In this document: in pieces, positions 24,601 to 35,400 of the stretch
Layout: the number at the start of each line of letters is the position of its first letter
Numbering within the stretch: position 1 is the first letter of the stretch
NCBI GenBank assembly: GCA_963681505.1
Contig: OY811980.1
Span: forward strand, 8,127,118-8,191,117
Direction of reading: 5' to 3'
DNA: 64,000 bases
Origin: Eunapius fragilis
Taxonomy: Eukaryota; Porifera; Demospongiae; Spongillida; Spongillidae
The notes under the pieces: generated by a model
Seen by the model: the letters and a program-made list of their open reading frames with translations, nothing else
The model's database searches: none
Told to the model about the DNA's origin: nothing
Made by a program: the position numbers and the translations under genes

Positions 24601-25684
24601 GTAAGTGCCCACAGCTATGACAGAGATGTTGTACTGAACCCCAACTTGAAGGTTGGTTAGGACATAAGAGGTAAAAGTGGTTGAACCACCACTTGTACTT
24701 GGGACTCCATTAGTCACATAGTAGATATCATATTTGCTCACTGGACCACCTGAGGTTGGTGCAGTCCAAGAGACACTGACAGATGTGGGACCAGACTGCA
24801 CAGCAGTGACACCAGTGGGTGGGGCAGGAGGACCTGTATAGAGGTACATGTCTATAGGTACTCTTCATAGACAGTACTTACCTGATACACTGAGGGATGA
24901 GGTAGTGGATCTTGGATTGAGAGTAAACCCCATTGCTCCACACACTGGTGAGCAGGTAGTGAAGACAGTGCATGTGTACATCCCAGGTGCTCTTCCAGTC
25001 ACAGTCAGGGTGTTGTTGTAAGTAGATGTTGGTCGATCTATCACTATCTGAGAGGAAGCATAGTTATCACCATTCATTGGACTTCCATTGATGGTCCACT
25101 GCACAGTTGTAGGAGGAGAACTAGTGCTGGTGCAGGTCAACTGGAACACTGGTGGATCAACATTTGTAGGTGTCAACAGCTGAAACTGGACACCTCCTGT
25201 GATGTTAGGACCATCTGTGGGAGAGTCAACACTTCCATAACACATGTGATGTACTTTCCTCTCTACTTACAAGTGGCTGCTACAGAGAGAGTATAGCCCA
25301 TAGTGCCTGATGCAGCTATGCCTGATGATGCTGCTAGTGTGAGATCAGTGTACATTCCAACACAGAGTGTGATGGTGGTATTGGTACAACATTGAACACC
25401 ATGTGGAAAGACAGAAGGAGCTCCACGATACAGCTCTACTCCTACAGACACATTTCGTTGACCCCAGGATTGACTAGGGGTTACAGTGTCTGGTGTTGCT
25501 AGTGGAAACAGGGCTCCATTTGGTTGATACCACTGTCCACCTGTTATACCCTCACACACCAGAGGATACTGTGATCCAGATACCACACTCACTCTTGGTA
25601 GGACCACTGAGAGGGTCACCAGGCTGTTGTTGGCAACCATTAGATTTGCACCATTCACATTCCAAAAGATTCCAACAGTCTGGC
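12925..25684 (-). CDS. Gene B: RPTP with about 14 Ig-type exons
   Basis: A receptor-type tyrosine phosphatase read as 32 exons ending in TAA at 12925-12927. Order: N-terminal domain, Ig, FN3, twelve Ig exons, transmembrane, juxtamembrane, D1, D2. D1 keeps GWPDHGVP and HCSAGVGRTG, so it should remove phosphate from tyrosines inside the cell. D2 keeps the Cys but has Met for the P-loop His and WVE for WPD, so it is probably weak or regulatory. All shared exons have intact splice signals except where noted. Introns have been invaded by a foldback element, a MITE pair, a 15-base minisatellite and a retrotransposon scrap, which makes it the longest copy. The signal-peptide exon is missing from the model. 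It lies head-to-tail with genes A, C and D. Confidence 0.85.
14451..15094. mobile_element. Foldback (long inverted repeat) element in the gene B D1-D2 linker intron
   Basis: Left arm 14451-14625 and right arm 14757-14930 are near-perfect reverse complements, from CATTGAATGAACATGG inward to CTGTCATCCCTTATAGAG. The loop and the right flank (to 15094) carry a 31-base tandem unit (ACTGTCATCCCTTATAGAGG plus CCTCTGAAAAC): about four units in one orientation inside, five in the other outside. It occupies the intron position that holds the 20-base minisatellite in genes C and D. No coding capacity. Confidence 0.85.
15310..18263 (-). CDS. Gene B D1 catalytic phosphatase domain exons
   Basis: Exons: 18178-18263 (EPIPVLMFVEHVKKMH), 18037-18118 (NRFKNIYP), 17896-17972 (DDHNRV, DYINASFID), 17544-17580 (KPKAYIAAQ), 17391-17488 (LATIVMLTRC), 15992-16117 (CEQYWP), 15636-15935 (GWPDHGVP, VVHCSAGVGRTG) and 15310-15459 (DQYIFIHESLNELVV). 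All catalytic signatures of an active classical PTP are present. The residue matching the substrate-binding Tyr of the NRY motif is Phe in NRF. The intron between 16117 and 17391 is enlarged by a minisatellite and a retrotransposon remnant. Confidence 0.85.
15593..15621. repeat. 29-base C homopolymer just inside a D1 intron
   Basis: Starts 15 bases past the donor of the WPD/HCSAG exon on the coding strand, where it reads as G. Genes C and D have no such run in this intron. Confidence 0.95.
16334..16974. repeat. 15-base minisatellite in a gene B intron
   Basis: About 42 near-perfect copies of GTATGTAGTCCATGT (15 bases), with rare TAGCCC, TGTCTATG and GTATATAG variants. Since 15 is a multiple of 3, it stays open in several frames on both strands (HMDYI, THGLH, SPCVC, VVHVY). 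These are not proteins: it lies between D1 exons with intact splice sites. Confidence 0.95.
17061..17246 (-). pseudogene. Short RLE retrotransposon 3' scrap in a gene B intron
   Basis: Encodes SWLTPHLATRT, KSKVVSCLYGRLND and a short tail, matching the very C-terminal region of the element at 7869-9503 (ASRLATSTCKSKSVVLNDIYGRLN). Only this end remains. It sits between two D1 exons. Confidence 0.65.
18314..18673 (-). CDS. Gene B transmembrane and juxtamembrane exons
   Basis: 18559-18673: ITVVAISDGSS, then a Gly/Ala/Val/Ile-rich span that crosses the membrane. 18314-18522: juxtamembrane segment starting SPDDIRRRSRKGRSR (basic stop-transfer) followed by an acidic stretch NDSDEDAETKD. This segment is longer than, and after the basic start unlike, the one in C and D (LLRLHTQQDG). 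The transmembrane exon is phase 1 in, phase 2 out, the same phases as the unrelated transmembrane exon of gene A. Confidence 0.8.
18806..19127. mobile_element. MITE-like inverted repeat (about 320 bases)
   Basis: Outer arms of about 100 bases are reverse complements: CCCAGCCTTGGGTTTTTAGG on the left and its complement near 19090-19110. The internal motif ATGGGAATATCGCAAAAACC also appears inverted at 19020-19045. It is non-coding. It lies in the intron between the last Ig exon and the transmembrane exon of gene B, ending only 24 bases from the Ig donor. Genes C and D lack it there. Confidence 0.8.
19151..25684 (-). CDS. Gene B ectodomain: head plus twelve Ig exons
   Basis: Head: 25271-25684, 24882-25214 and 24564-24833 (FN3). 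Ig exons: 24185-24469, 23764-24069, 23416-23700, 22826-23143, 22099-22383, 21359-21676, 21018-21305, 20643-20960, 20288-20575, 19902-20240, 19511-19840 and 19151-19459. Two Ig flavours alternate: one with LTLTCNIQLDPSVDSTVMVN, the other with MYTLICNGTLVGNTSLTPVV. Typical Cys, Trp and GQYTC or GNYIC motifs are present. Exons are phase 1 at both ends. The N-terminal exon differs from A, C and D (FWNVNGANLMVANN), so B is the most diverged head. Confidence 0.83.
21800..22010. mobile_element. MITE copy 2 of the TGGGACAGTGTCCAGC family
   Basis: Left end GAGACAGTGTCCAGC (first bases degraded) and right end GGACACTGTCCCA followed by TA. The interior shares AGCAAAAGAA and AAGGGTGATT with the copy at 25905-26145. 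It lies in a gene B intron between two Ig exons. Confidence 0.7.
22431..22626. repeat. CA/CACACT microsatellite
   Basis: ACACACTCACAC-type dinucleotide and hexanucleotide array in a gene B intron, ending about 195 bases before the donor of the Ig exon at 22826. The Thr-His frames in it are artefacts. Confidence 0.95.
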
Positions 25685-25904
25685 CTGTGTGGTGTATTAA
25701 AATAATTGGTACATTAGTCTAATGCAGGGGAATTATAATAACCTTCCAAATTATTCTTAGCTTAGGATTATTGTAATTCTTGGAAAACAAAGCCATTCTC
25801 ACACATCAGTAGATGGCAACCGATGGTCTGCATTACGGGTTTGTGGTAGCTTTGCAAAATATTCATGGATGAAATATATATAATTATAATTATATATAAT
25901 TATA

Positions 25905-26145
25905 TGGGACAGTGTCCAGCTAAATCACCCTTATGGTACTTTTTCAACAAGCAAAAGAAAAGTAACGCTCGCATTGAAATGTATGGCTAATTATAAATTC
26001 AGTGCCTAATAACTTTGTGATGGATAGTCTGATTTAGGATGCGTAAGGAACATTTGACAGAAACTCATGGGTGTTCAAGGAAAATCAAAAAATTTGAAAA
26101 CTTGAAAAACTAGCCAGAAGGGTGATTCTGCTGGACACTGTCCCA
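25905..26145. mobile_element. MITE with TGGGACAGTGTCCAGC ends and TA target duplication
   Basis: The left end TGGGACAGTGTCCAGC and the right-end complement GCTGGACACTGTCCCA match over 16 bases, with AAATCACCCTT continuing imperfectly. Both ends are bordered by TA. About 240 bases with no coding. TA duplication and size suggest a mariner-type non-autonomous element (inference). It lies upstream of gene B. Confidence 0.8.
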
Positions 26146-26763
26146 TATTATATATACACACCTCGCGCTTTATAACTCCGGTCCTCGCTTTTAAATTCAA
26201 GTGCTTTGTAGAAGGCTAGTACCTGATAAACTTGAAAATATATATGAACAAGCTCACAATACCTTCAACTTTATACTGATACAACATCAACCCGGCCTTC
26301 CTGCTTAACTAACTTGGTGTCCAGATATCTTAATATGTGCATGCTTAAAAACGTTCTAGTACGCAATCATCTTGCACGAGTTCGATATTCTGTGTTGAGC
26401 TAATGTAGTTGTCAATTTCAGTTTCATTTACTAGTCACGAACGTTGTCCCTTAGTGGTAACTACCGTAACTCACCATTTGACGGCACATACAGCACGTGC
26501 ACGATAGCAAGCCATTGTACCGTTAGCTTTGTTGAGCGCTGCAGCATCTTTGGTTGGCGATATGCTTCAAAGATTATACGCGTAACGAGTAGTTGATGAC
26601 AATGTACGGACCAGATATCCGGAATTTTTTTTTTTCTTCGTGCACACCAGTACGTTGCGCTCATGCAATAACTGCCATAGTTGCAACAAAAAAGTGAAAT
26701 AGAAAATTGCGCTGAAATGGTTACAAATGTACTATAGTATAGGCAGAGAGAGAGAGTGTGTGT

Positions 26764-26818
<55 letters not shown>

Positions 26819-27004
26819 TTGTATGTGCGTGTTTGCACTTAGTTAATGCAACTCTTTCCTCATTAACTACAATGGCTAAGAAGAGGAAAGTCACCACATA
26901 ATTGGCATGTCAATTAACTCATAACCCTAGTTTAGCCCTAGCAACTGAGCTCGGCGTATTAACACTTACCAAAGTAATGAGTTCATCATAAGAAACAACA
27001 CTAG
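26146..27004. other. Upstream flank of gene B, with GT microsatellite
   Basis: No exon recognised. It holds a (GT)n run at about 26756-26814. A short stretch at 26470-26500 (ACTCACCATTTGACGGC) resembles the flank conserved upstream of C and D (ACTCACCGTTTGACGGC at 39957 and 61531). That could mark a shared 5' region; the signal-peptide exon of gene B may be here but was not seen. Confidence 0.4.
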
Positions 27005-27905
27005 TTTGCACTCTGACCACTATCTCTGCTCTGGGGCACTCTGACCATTACCTCTGCTCTGGGGCACTCTGACCATCACCTCTGCTCTGGGGCACTCTGA
27101 CCATTACCTCTGCTCTGGGGCACTCTGACCATTACCTCTTCTCTGGGGCACTCTGACCATTACCTCTGCTCTGGGGCACTCTGACCATTACCTCTGCTCT
27201 GGGGCACTCTGACCATTACCTCTGCTCTGGGGCACTCTGACCATTACCTCTGCTCTGGGGTACTCTGACCATTATCTCTGCTCTGGGGCACTCTGACCAT
27301 TACCTCTGCTCTGGGGCACTCTGACCATTACCTCTGCTCTGGGGCACTCTGACCATTACCTCTGCTCTGGGGCACTCTGACCATTATCTCTGCTCTGGGG
27401 CACTCTGACCATTACCTCTGCTCTGGGGTACTCTGACCATTACCTCTGCTCTGGGGCACTCTGACCATTACCTCTGCTCTGGGGCACTCTGACCATTACC
27501 TCTGCTCTGGGGCACTCTGACCATTACCTCTGCTCTGAGGCACTCTGACCATTACCTCTGCTCTGGGGCACTCTGACCATTACCTCTGCTCTGAAGTACT
27601 CTGACCATTATCTCTGCTCTGGGGTACTCTGACCATTACCTCTGCTCTGGGGCACTCTGACCATTACCTCTGCTCTGGGGTACTCTGACCATCACCTCTG
27701 CTCTGAGGCACTCTGACCATTACCTCTGCTCTGGGGCACTCTGACCATTACCTCTGCTCTGGGGCACTCTGACCATTACCTCTGCTCTGGGGCACTCTGA
27801 CCATTACCTCTGCTCTGGGGCACTCTGACCATTACCTCTGCTCTGGGGCACTCTGACCATTACCTCTGCTCTGGAACACTCTGACCATTACTTCTGCTCT
27901 GGAAC
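27005..27905. repeat. 28-base satellite, short array (about 32 units)
   Basis: Unit CACTCTGACCATTACCTCTG plus CTCTGGGG, with variants TATCTCTG, CATCACC, GGTACT and GAGGCA. The same unit forms the huge array at 44852-49432. In both places it ends in CTCTGGAACAATAATG and is followed by the 3' flank of an RPTP gene (C here, D there), so array plus gene were duplicated together. Confidence 0.95.
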
Positions 27906-28149
27906 AATAATGCGTCCATGTTCAAATTTCAGTCGCAGTCAATTATTTCATACCCTGCCATAACCATCACCTTAACTGCCCCACAATGTTTTAAAACATG
28001 CATGCCTCCTTCCCATGGTGCTTCACTATTTAATATTGTACACTTCATTCAAGCAATGAGCTAAGCAATGCATGGAGGTATATGTCTAGTCTTCTGTGCT
28101 AATGTCCCTGGTCACATAACTACTCATTGTATTGTGTAACTTCGATCCA

Positions 28150-29432
28150 CTAAACTTTTGCAGTCTCATTGAAGTTAGCATATGTGTCAAAGGTGTCCAC
28201 ATATGATAACAGAGCCTCATGACACAACTTGTACTGGTCCTGGGAAGGAGGAGGAGGGAAACCATAGCAACACACTCCATACCACAACAATAATAACCTC
28301 ACTACATAGGTAGTGGGGGTATTACCAGCTAAATAAGGCCCACCACACAAATTCCTCTCTTCATCCACCCCTCCTCATCCTCCTCCCTTCTCCCTCCCCT
28401 TGTCCCCCTCTCAGCTTCCCCTTACCACTCCCTGTACAAGGCCAGGTCTCTGGGTTCTGGCTGCCTTTATGGCACGAAGGACATCCACTGTGCCTTCTCC
28501 CTTCATCTGTTCCAGACATGAGTGGATGGTTATGAAGGTACCAGTGCGTCCCATACCATCACTGTGTGTATGGGGAGGGGCACGATGAGGAAGTGGGTGG
28601 AGTCATTAACCATCCTTGCCATGGTAACAGACTCACTTGCACATGACAACAATAGGGCCACTCCCACTGCTGCTATAGGTCTTGTTGATCTGCGCCATCA
28701 TCTCCAGAAAGGAGGAGAAGTTTGGTCGTCCATTCTCCACCCACACGGTGTAATGGTATTGCATAACAGCAAGGATCTATGGTAATCATGGCAACAATAA
28801 TAGCTAAACAGGCAGCTGTAATGTATCATCTCTCTGACCAGAGGAGATTTGAGCACATGTAGTTTGCGAACAGTGAAGTCATTGTGAGTACTGATGGTGT
28901 CCTGTGTGATCTGAAAGGGACCCACACTGAGGGTTGTCTCCTTAGTGGGGGGCCAATATACACCACTGTCCTCCTGGGGGGTAAGGTGATGAGTCCCCAG
29001 ACCTTCCCCACATGCCCCTCGTCCCCTCACCCTCTCCCCCTCGCTGGGTGTGTACAGCTGGACCAGTATGGAACACTTGTGTTCCACCACCATTTTCCAG
29101 AGGTCAGTCACTGTGCTAGGCAAGGGGACTTGGGTGGCTATAAACATGGCTGGTTTATGGTACCCCTATGGGATTAATGGCAGAACAGGTATAGAGTACT
29201 GGTTGTGAGACATTTAAGGCTTACGTTGACAAAGCTGGCATTGATGTACTCACATTCCTGATAAATGCACACCCTCTTACTGTCTCCTGAAGTGACAAAG
29301 GTTATTATTTCAGGCCACTGTGGTATGCTGCTTACTGGGAACTTTGTTGCTATAGCGATTCTTATGTTTGTTTACTTCATTTAATGCACATTCGAACTCC
29401 TTGTCCTTAAACTGACACAGGATTTCCAAACT
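28150..29432 (-). CDS. Gene C D2 phosphatase domain exons
   Basis: Exons: 29336-29432, 29225-29286, 29031-29165, 28839-28973, 28637-28776, 28426-28561 and 28150-28239. They end in DTYANFNETAKV-stop, the full-length C-terminus of the family. An in-frame stop just after the first exon requires an intron of about 50 bases whose acceptor is TTGTCACTTCAG; splicing there gives NKVP-RDSKRVCIYQ, a good match to the PTP fold. P-loop residues are MCNDGMGRTG and the WPD position is WVE. Confidence 0.82.
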
Positions 29433-32400
29433 CTGAAATGGAATGTACATTTCTTGCATCATGAAATGTACACTGTTGACAGCTGCCTTTGTTATGTGCA
29501 GCTTCAGAAATCATGTTTCAGTTCTGGATAGATATCAGCCAGCTAACTGCATGGAAGCAGGCCATACCCAAAAGGGTTATCTACATAATGGCACTACCTA
29601 GTGCTTAGCTCTACCATATGGCTCAGTTCCATCATGCCTATTCAATTCCCTTTTATAATTATGCATACATCATTTTGTAATGCTATAATTTGCTGACTTT
29701 AAATGCTCTTCTGGACGCCTAACAGAGGAGGTTATGGTCTAACAGAGGAGGTTATGGTCTAACAGAGGAGGTTATGCTCTAACAGAAGAGGTTATGGTCT
29801 AACAGAGGAGGTTATGGTCTAACAGAGGAGGTTATGGTCTAACAGAGGAGGTTATGGTCTAACAGAGGAGGTTATGGTCTAACAGAGGAGGTTATGGTCT
29901 AACAGAGGAGGTTATGCTCTAACAGAGGAGGTTATGGTCTAACAGAGGAGGTTATGGTCTAACAGAGGAGGTTATGGTCTAACAGAGGAGGTTATGGTCT
30001 AACAGAGGAGGTTATGGTCTAACAGAGGAGGTTATGGTCTAACAGAGGAGGTTATGGTCTAACAGAGGAGGTTATGGTCTAACAGAGGAGGTTATGGTCT
30101 AACAGAGGAGGTTATGGTCTAACAGAGGAGGTTATGGTCTAACAGAGGAGGTTATGGTCTAACAGAGGAGGTTATGGTCTAACAGAGGAGGTTATGGTCT
30201 AACAGAGGAGGTTATGGTCTAACAGAGGAGGTTATGGTCTAACAGAGGAGGTTATGGTCTAACAGAGGAGGTTATGCTCTAACAGAGGAGGTTATGGTCT
30301 AACAGAGGAGGTTATGGTCTAACAGAGGAGGTTATGGTCTAACAGAGGAGGTTATGGTCTAACAGAGGAGGTTATGCTCTAACAGAGGAGGTTATGGTCT
30401 AACAGAGGAGGTTATGGTCTAACAGAGGAGGTTATGGTCTAACAGAGGAGGTTATGCTCTAACAGAGGAGGTTATGGTCTAACAGAGGAGGTTATGGTCT
30501 AACAGAGGAGGTTATGGTCTAACAGAGGAGGTTATGCTCTAACAGAGGAGGTTATGGTCTAACAGAGGAGGTTATGGCCTAGCAGAGGAGGTTATGGTCT
30601 GATGAGGATTATTATTCATCATACTCTACCTGGTCAGAAGCCACACCCCCACTCCCTGATTGATGGTACCTTCATAATGAACCACCACTAACTTTATACT
30701 GCTTCTCATATCCTGACACGCCCCCTTCCTGTCCCACATCCTGTAGCCTGTTCATGGCACGCCTCAGGTCAGCAGTGACCACTTCAGTATCACCACACAC
30801 CACCAGCTCATTAACACAGTCATGAACAAACACATACTGATCCTGGGGAAGAGAGGAGGGGTCAAGGCCTTTCCCCACAATAACCATCCTTCCATCTAAA
30901 GCCCACCCTTCCATCTAAAGCACACCCTCCTACTCCTACAATGAATATCATTTCCGAGCTCTTCGTTACCATCCTCCTCTGAGCCCCGCCCACATTGTTA
31001 CTCCTCTCCTCTCCGTCCCATCACAGAGCCGTCATTCTCACCAGTGCCTGCACCATCTGAACCCTCTGGATTCTCAGCTTCTTCACACAGTTGTAGACAT
31101 CAATGGTCTGGTCTGTCTGCATTGCTTGCATCACTATGTCCAGAGCTATGAAGGTCCCTGTTCTACCAACTCCTGCACTGCAGTGGACTACAAGGGGGGC
31201 ATCATTTGAAATAGGGTGGACCTTGCGAATGTGTCTGCCAAAATGAACAAGAGACATAGCGTTGCTAGGGACTCCATGATCTGGCCACCCAGTGTAGTGG
31301 AAATGGGTCACCTCTAGAGGTGAGCTCTTATTGGAAGATGACTGTGGGGTTAAATGACATCATCTCTCTCTTGTACACCATGAGGACACACCCTTACATC
31401 TTTAATGATAAGCTTTCTCACTTCATACTCAGCATATGACACCATAGTGAGCAGCTGGATAGAGAGGTTATCCATGTTCATGGTACCTCCTACCTCCTTT
31501 GGCCAGTACTGCTCACACTTAACCTGGGGGAGTGGGAATGAAGGTGGGGAGGAGGGAGGGGAGGAGGGAGAGTAAGGTGGAGGAGGAGGGAAGGTGGAGG
31601 AAGAGGGAGGGTAAGGTGGAGAAGGAGGGAGGTCATTCATCTCTATCACAGCAAGAGTTTTACTGATTAGTGTGCAACATTAAATGTCGCATACATAGCC
31701 ACACCCACCATGGCCACTCCCTTTATTGCCTTCACTCACCTTGCCATCTTCTGTACATCTGGTCAGCATGACGATGGTTGCTAGGCGATACTCAAGCAAC
31801 ATTCTCAGGAAGTGTTGTGTGGTGTTTTGAAGTGGACCTAAGTAGAAATGTGACAGCAGTGAGGTACCATTGGTGGGAAGAGTACACCATACCTTGGGCA
31901 GCTATGTAAGCCTTTGGCTTATGGAGACCCTTTGATGTAGTGTGGGGTCAGGGATAATTAGAGAACATATGTGTGTAACCTACATCTATGAAGCTGGCAT
32001 TGATGTAGTCTGAACCAGCTATGCCTGTTTGTTGCTTCAACATAACACGATTGTGGTCATCTGTGTACCGGTTGGATCATTGAGTACAGGGGGGGAGGGG
32101 GGGGGGGGGGGGGGGCTAGCTATATGCCTTACATGGGTATACGTTGGTGAACCTGTTCAGTGAGGGATTGCTGTCTGCTACACTATGGGATGCCACAGGC
32201 TCCTTGGGAATAGTCTGGGAGGAGAGGATTACATCATGCAGGGGGCAGGGCAATGATTGTTACCATGCCAACATACGTACATCAAACTGATCCTTAAAGC
32301 CACCATCGTTATCAGCATGCAGGCGGTCCACATGTTCAAAGAATTTAGCAGTAGGAACAGGCTCCACTGCATAGGTGATACATGTGTGTGCACACTGTGG

Positions 32401-35400
32401 TCACATGCTCAGACATCAATACCTGTTTTATCCTCACCGGGCATATTAACAAAACTTGTCTTGATGTTTTCACTTTCATTGTGCTGGTTCGTTTTCACAT
32501 AATTCAGTCCTTTGGTTCCCATAGCTGGCGAGCCTAATGCCAACATGCTGTTACCATCCTGCTGAGTATGTAACCTCAGAAGTCCACTCCTCTTCCTCCT
32601 CCTAATGTCATCAGGTGACATGGTCATGTGACTACTAGTTACTTTATTTGCTTACATGGTGACAGCAATCAAGATGGCTGCCAATATAATAACAGCAAAG
32701 ACCACTCCCCCAGCACCACCAGCCACTCCCACTACAGTGGAGCTCCCATCAGATATGGTCACCACTGTTACTGCAGCAGAGACAGGTAAACAGCCACACT
32801 ACCATACATGGCTATACTACCATCATGGCTATACTATTATACAACTACTACCATAAGTGGCTATACAACTATTACCATACATGGCTATACAACTACTACC
32901 ATACATGGCTATACAACCATGCATGGCAATACAACTACTACCATAAGTGCGCTATACGAAGTGTTTCTACACCATGGACCACATGATGCTAATTTGATTA
33001 TTTTCTGTCGTAAAGATAAAAAAACTGAATTTTATTTCATTATTCTTCTCTGGAAATTTAAAAATGTCCCACAAGTGGGATTATTGGAACGTATACATAA
33101 TTAAATACCAAAATGCATACTATTTCCCAATGCTTACTTGGAGATACAGTGTCAACTGACCATTCACTGTGATTGTTGATGTAGAAGAACTGACAGCTAT
33201 TGAGGTGTCCACATACTGCTGACCTGAGGTGATGGTGACAGTGGGAGGAGGGACTGAGTGGAGGGGAGGCAGTAATTAGAGCTCACTACTAACACTCCAG
33301 TCACTTACTTAGAACAGTGACACTCATCAAGGCTGTGGTTGTTGAGCTGAGTGGTGAACTTAGTGTAGACTGACAGGTGTATTGTCCTCCATGAGAGGTG
33401 TGCAGAGGGTTAAATGTGAGGATACCATTGGATACAGTGATGTCATTTCCATTGGTAACCACTCCAGTTGAGTTCCTCCATGTCACCACAGGAGTGAGTG
33501 AAGTGTTCCCCACCAGTGTTCCATTACAGATGAGTGTGTACATCTGTCCTGCCACTGGGCTGCCTGATGTGGTGATGTTTACTGTGTGTACTGAAACTAA
33601 AAGAATGCATGTTACCACATTCCACCAACCTTGGGTCCTACCCCTCTCACACTTTTCACAAACCACCAAATGAACAGTATCAAGCAAGGTGTTTTGTTTA
33701 ACATCTAGAAACAGCAAAAACTTAGTAGAAATGGCATATCTCAACACTGAAGGCATGTTTCATTTGTTCTAAACATTACTGGGCATTTAAGGCCACTGAA
33801 ATATATGTGTGGGGAAATACATATATGTCCACTGTACCCAAGATGGAGGCATTCCTTCCCATTGGTCCAGTGATGTACTGGGAGGCCATGGGAGTGACTG
33901 ACACTCCACAGATATAGTTCTCAGCATCTCCAGTCCCCAGTGTAGTCAACATCAGTGTGCTCTGATAGAATGATTCAGTCCATGAGGGATTACTACCACT
34001 GAGGGTAGCCCCTCCTGGTGCAGTCCATGTACTGTTCACCATCACTGTACTGTCCACTGATGGGTCCAACTGGATATTACAGGTCAGGGTGAGGTTGCTT
34101 CCAACAATGACAACTTGATTGGGTGCATAGACCATGACAGTGGGTGAGGGGACTGGCAGTATGAGGAGATAAGGGACATATAATTAACCTCCATACCTCT
34201 ATACTTTAGTACATACTTGTCACTATGACAGAAGAGTTAGTTGCACCAAGAGTGTAGCTCTTATATGACACCACACATGAGTACTGTCCTCCATCAGATG
34301 TGTGTAGAGGGGAGAATGGCCACTGGAGTGTGTAGGTCATCCCTGGACTAGCTGATACCACATTGCTGGTGAGCACACTTCCATTTGGAGCTGTCAGTTG
34401 GATGGTCAGTGATCCATTCCATCCAATGACTGGAACAGTGCAGTTGAGTGTGTATGGTGACCCAGCAGTGGGTGTGGTCCCACTACCAGTGATGGACACA
34501 CTACCTAATGCTGTGTAGGAAGATGGTTCAGTAATGCAGCAACGGCCTTCCAGTTATACATATACCTTAATACGAAGTACCTATATCATGGGGTGGATCC
34601 AGAATTATCATTATTTTTCCCCTAGAGGCAATGTGACGTTTGATACCGCAATGTGTTTGATTAATATATCGCATTTAAAAACGTAAGGTTTCTCCAGGGG
34701 GGCTTTGGACTTTAATAATGTAATCATTTTCTTGCATAATTTTCCTAAATGCAGAAGGTGAGGGGAAAGGAGAGGGGGAATGAGGGAAAGGAGGGAGGGG
34801 GGAGAGGGGAGAAGGAGGGAGGGAAGGAGGGAGGGAAGGAGGGAGGGAAGGAGGGAGGGAGAAGGATGGAGGGAAGGAGGAAGGGGGAAGGAGGGATGGG
34901 GAGAGGGGAGAAGGAGGGAGGGAAGGAGGGTGGGGGAGAGGGGGAAGGAGACACATCCCGTGCCTGCTGTATGTCACCACATCTCATGCATTATACACAA
35001 CACAGTACTCAACTAACTTGATATAGTTGTAGCCAAAGCACTCTGAGATCCAAGGTAAGTGCCTACAGCTATGACAGAGATGTTGTACTGAACCCCAACT
35101 GGAAGGTTGGTTAGGACATAAGAGGTAGAAGTGGTTGAACCACCACTTGTACTTGGGACTCCATTAGCCACATAGTAGATATCATATCTGCTCACTGGAC
35201 CACCTGAGGTTGGTGCAGTCCAAGAGACATTGACAGATGTGGGACCAGACTGCACAGCAGTGACACCAGTGGGTGGGGCAGGAGGACCTGTATAAAGGTA
35301 CATGTCTATAGATACAATACACTCTTCATAGGCAGTACTTACCTGATACACTGTGGGATGAGGTAATAGATCGTTGATTTACAATAGGCCCTGGAATTAC

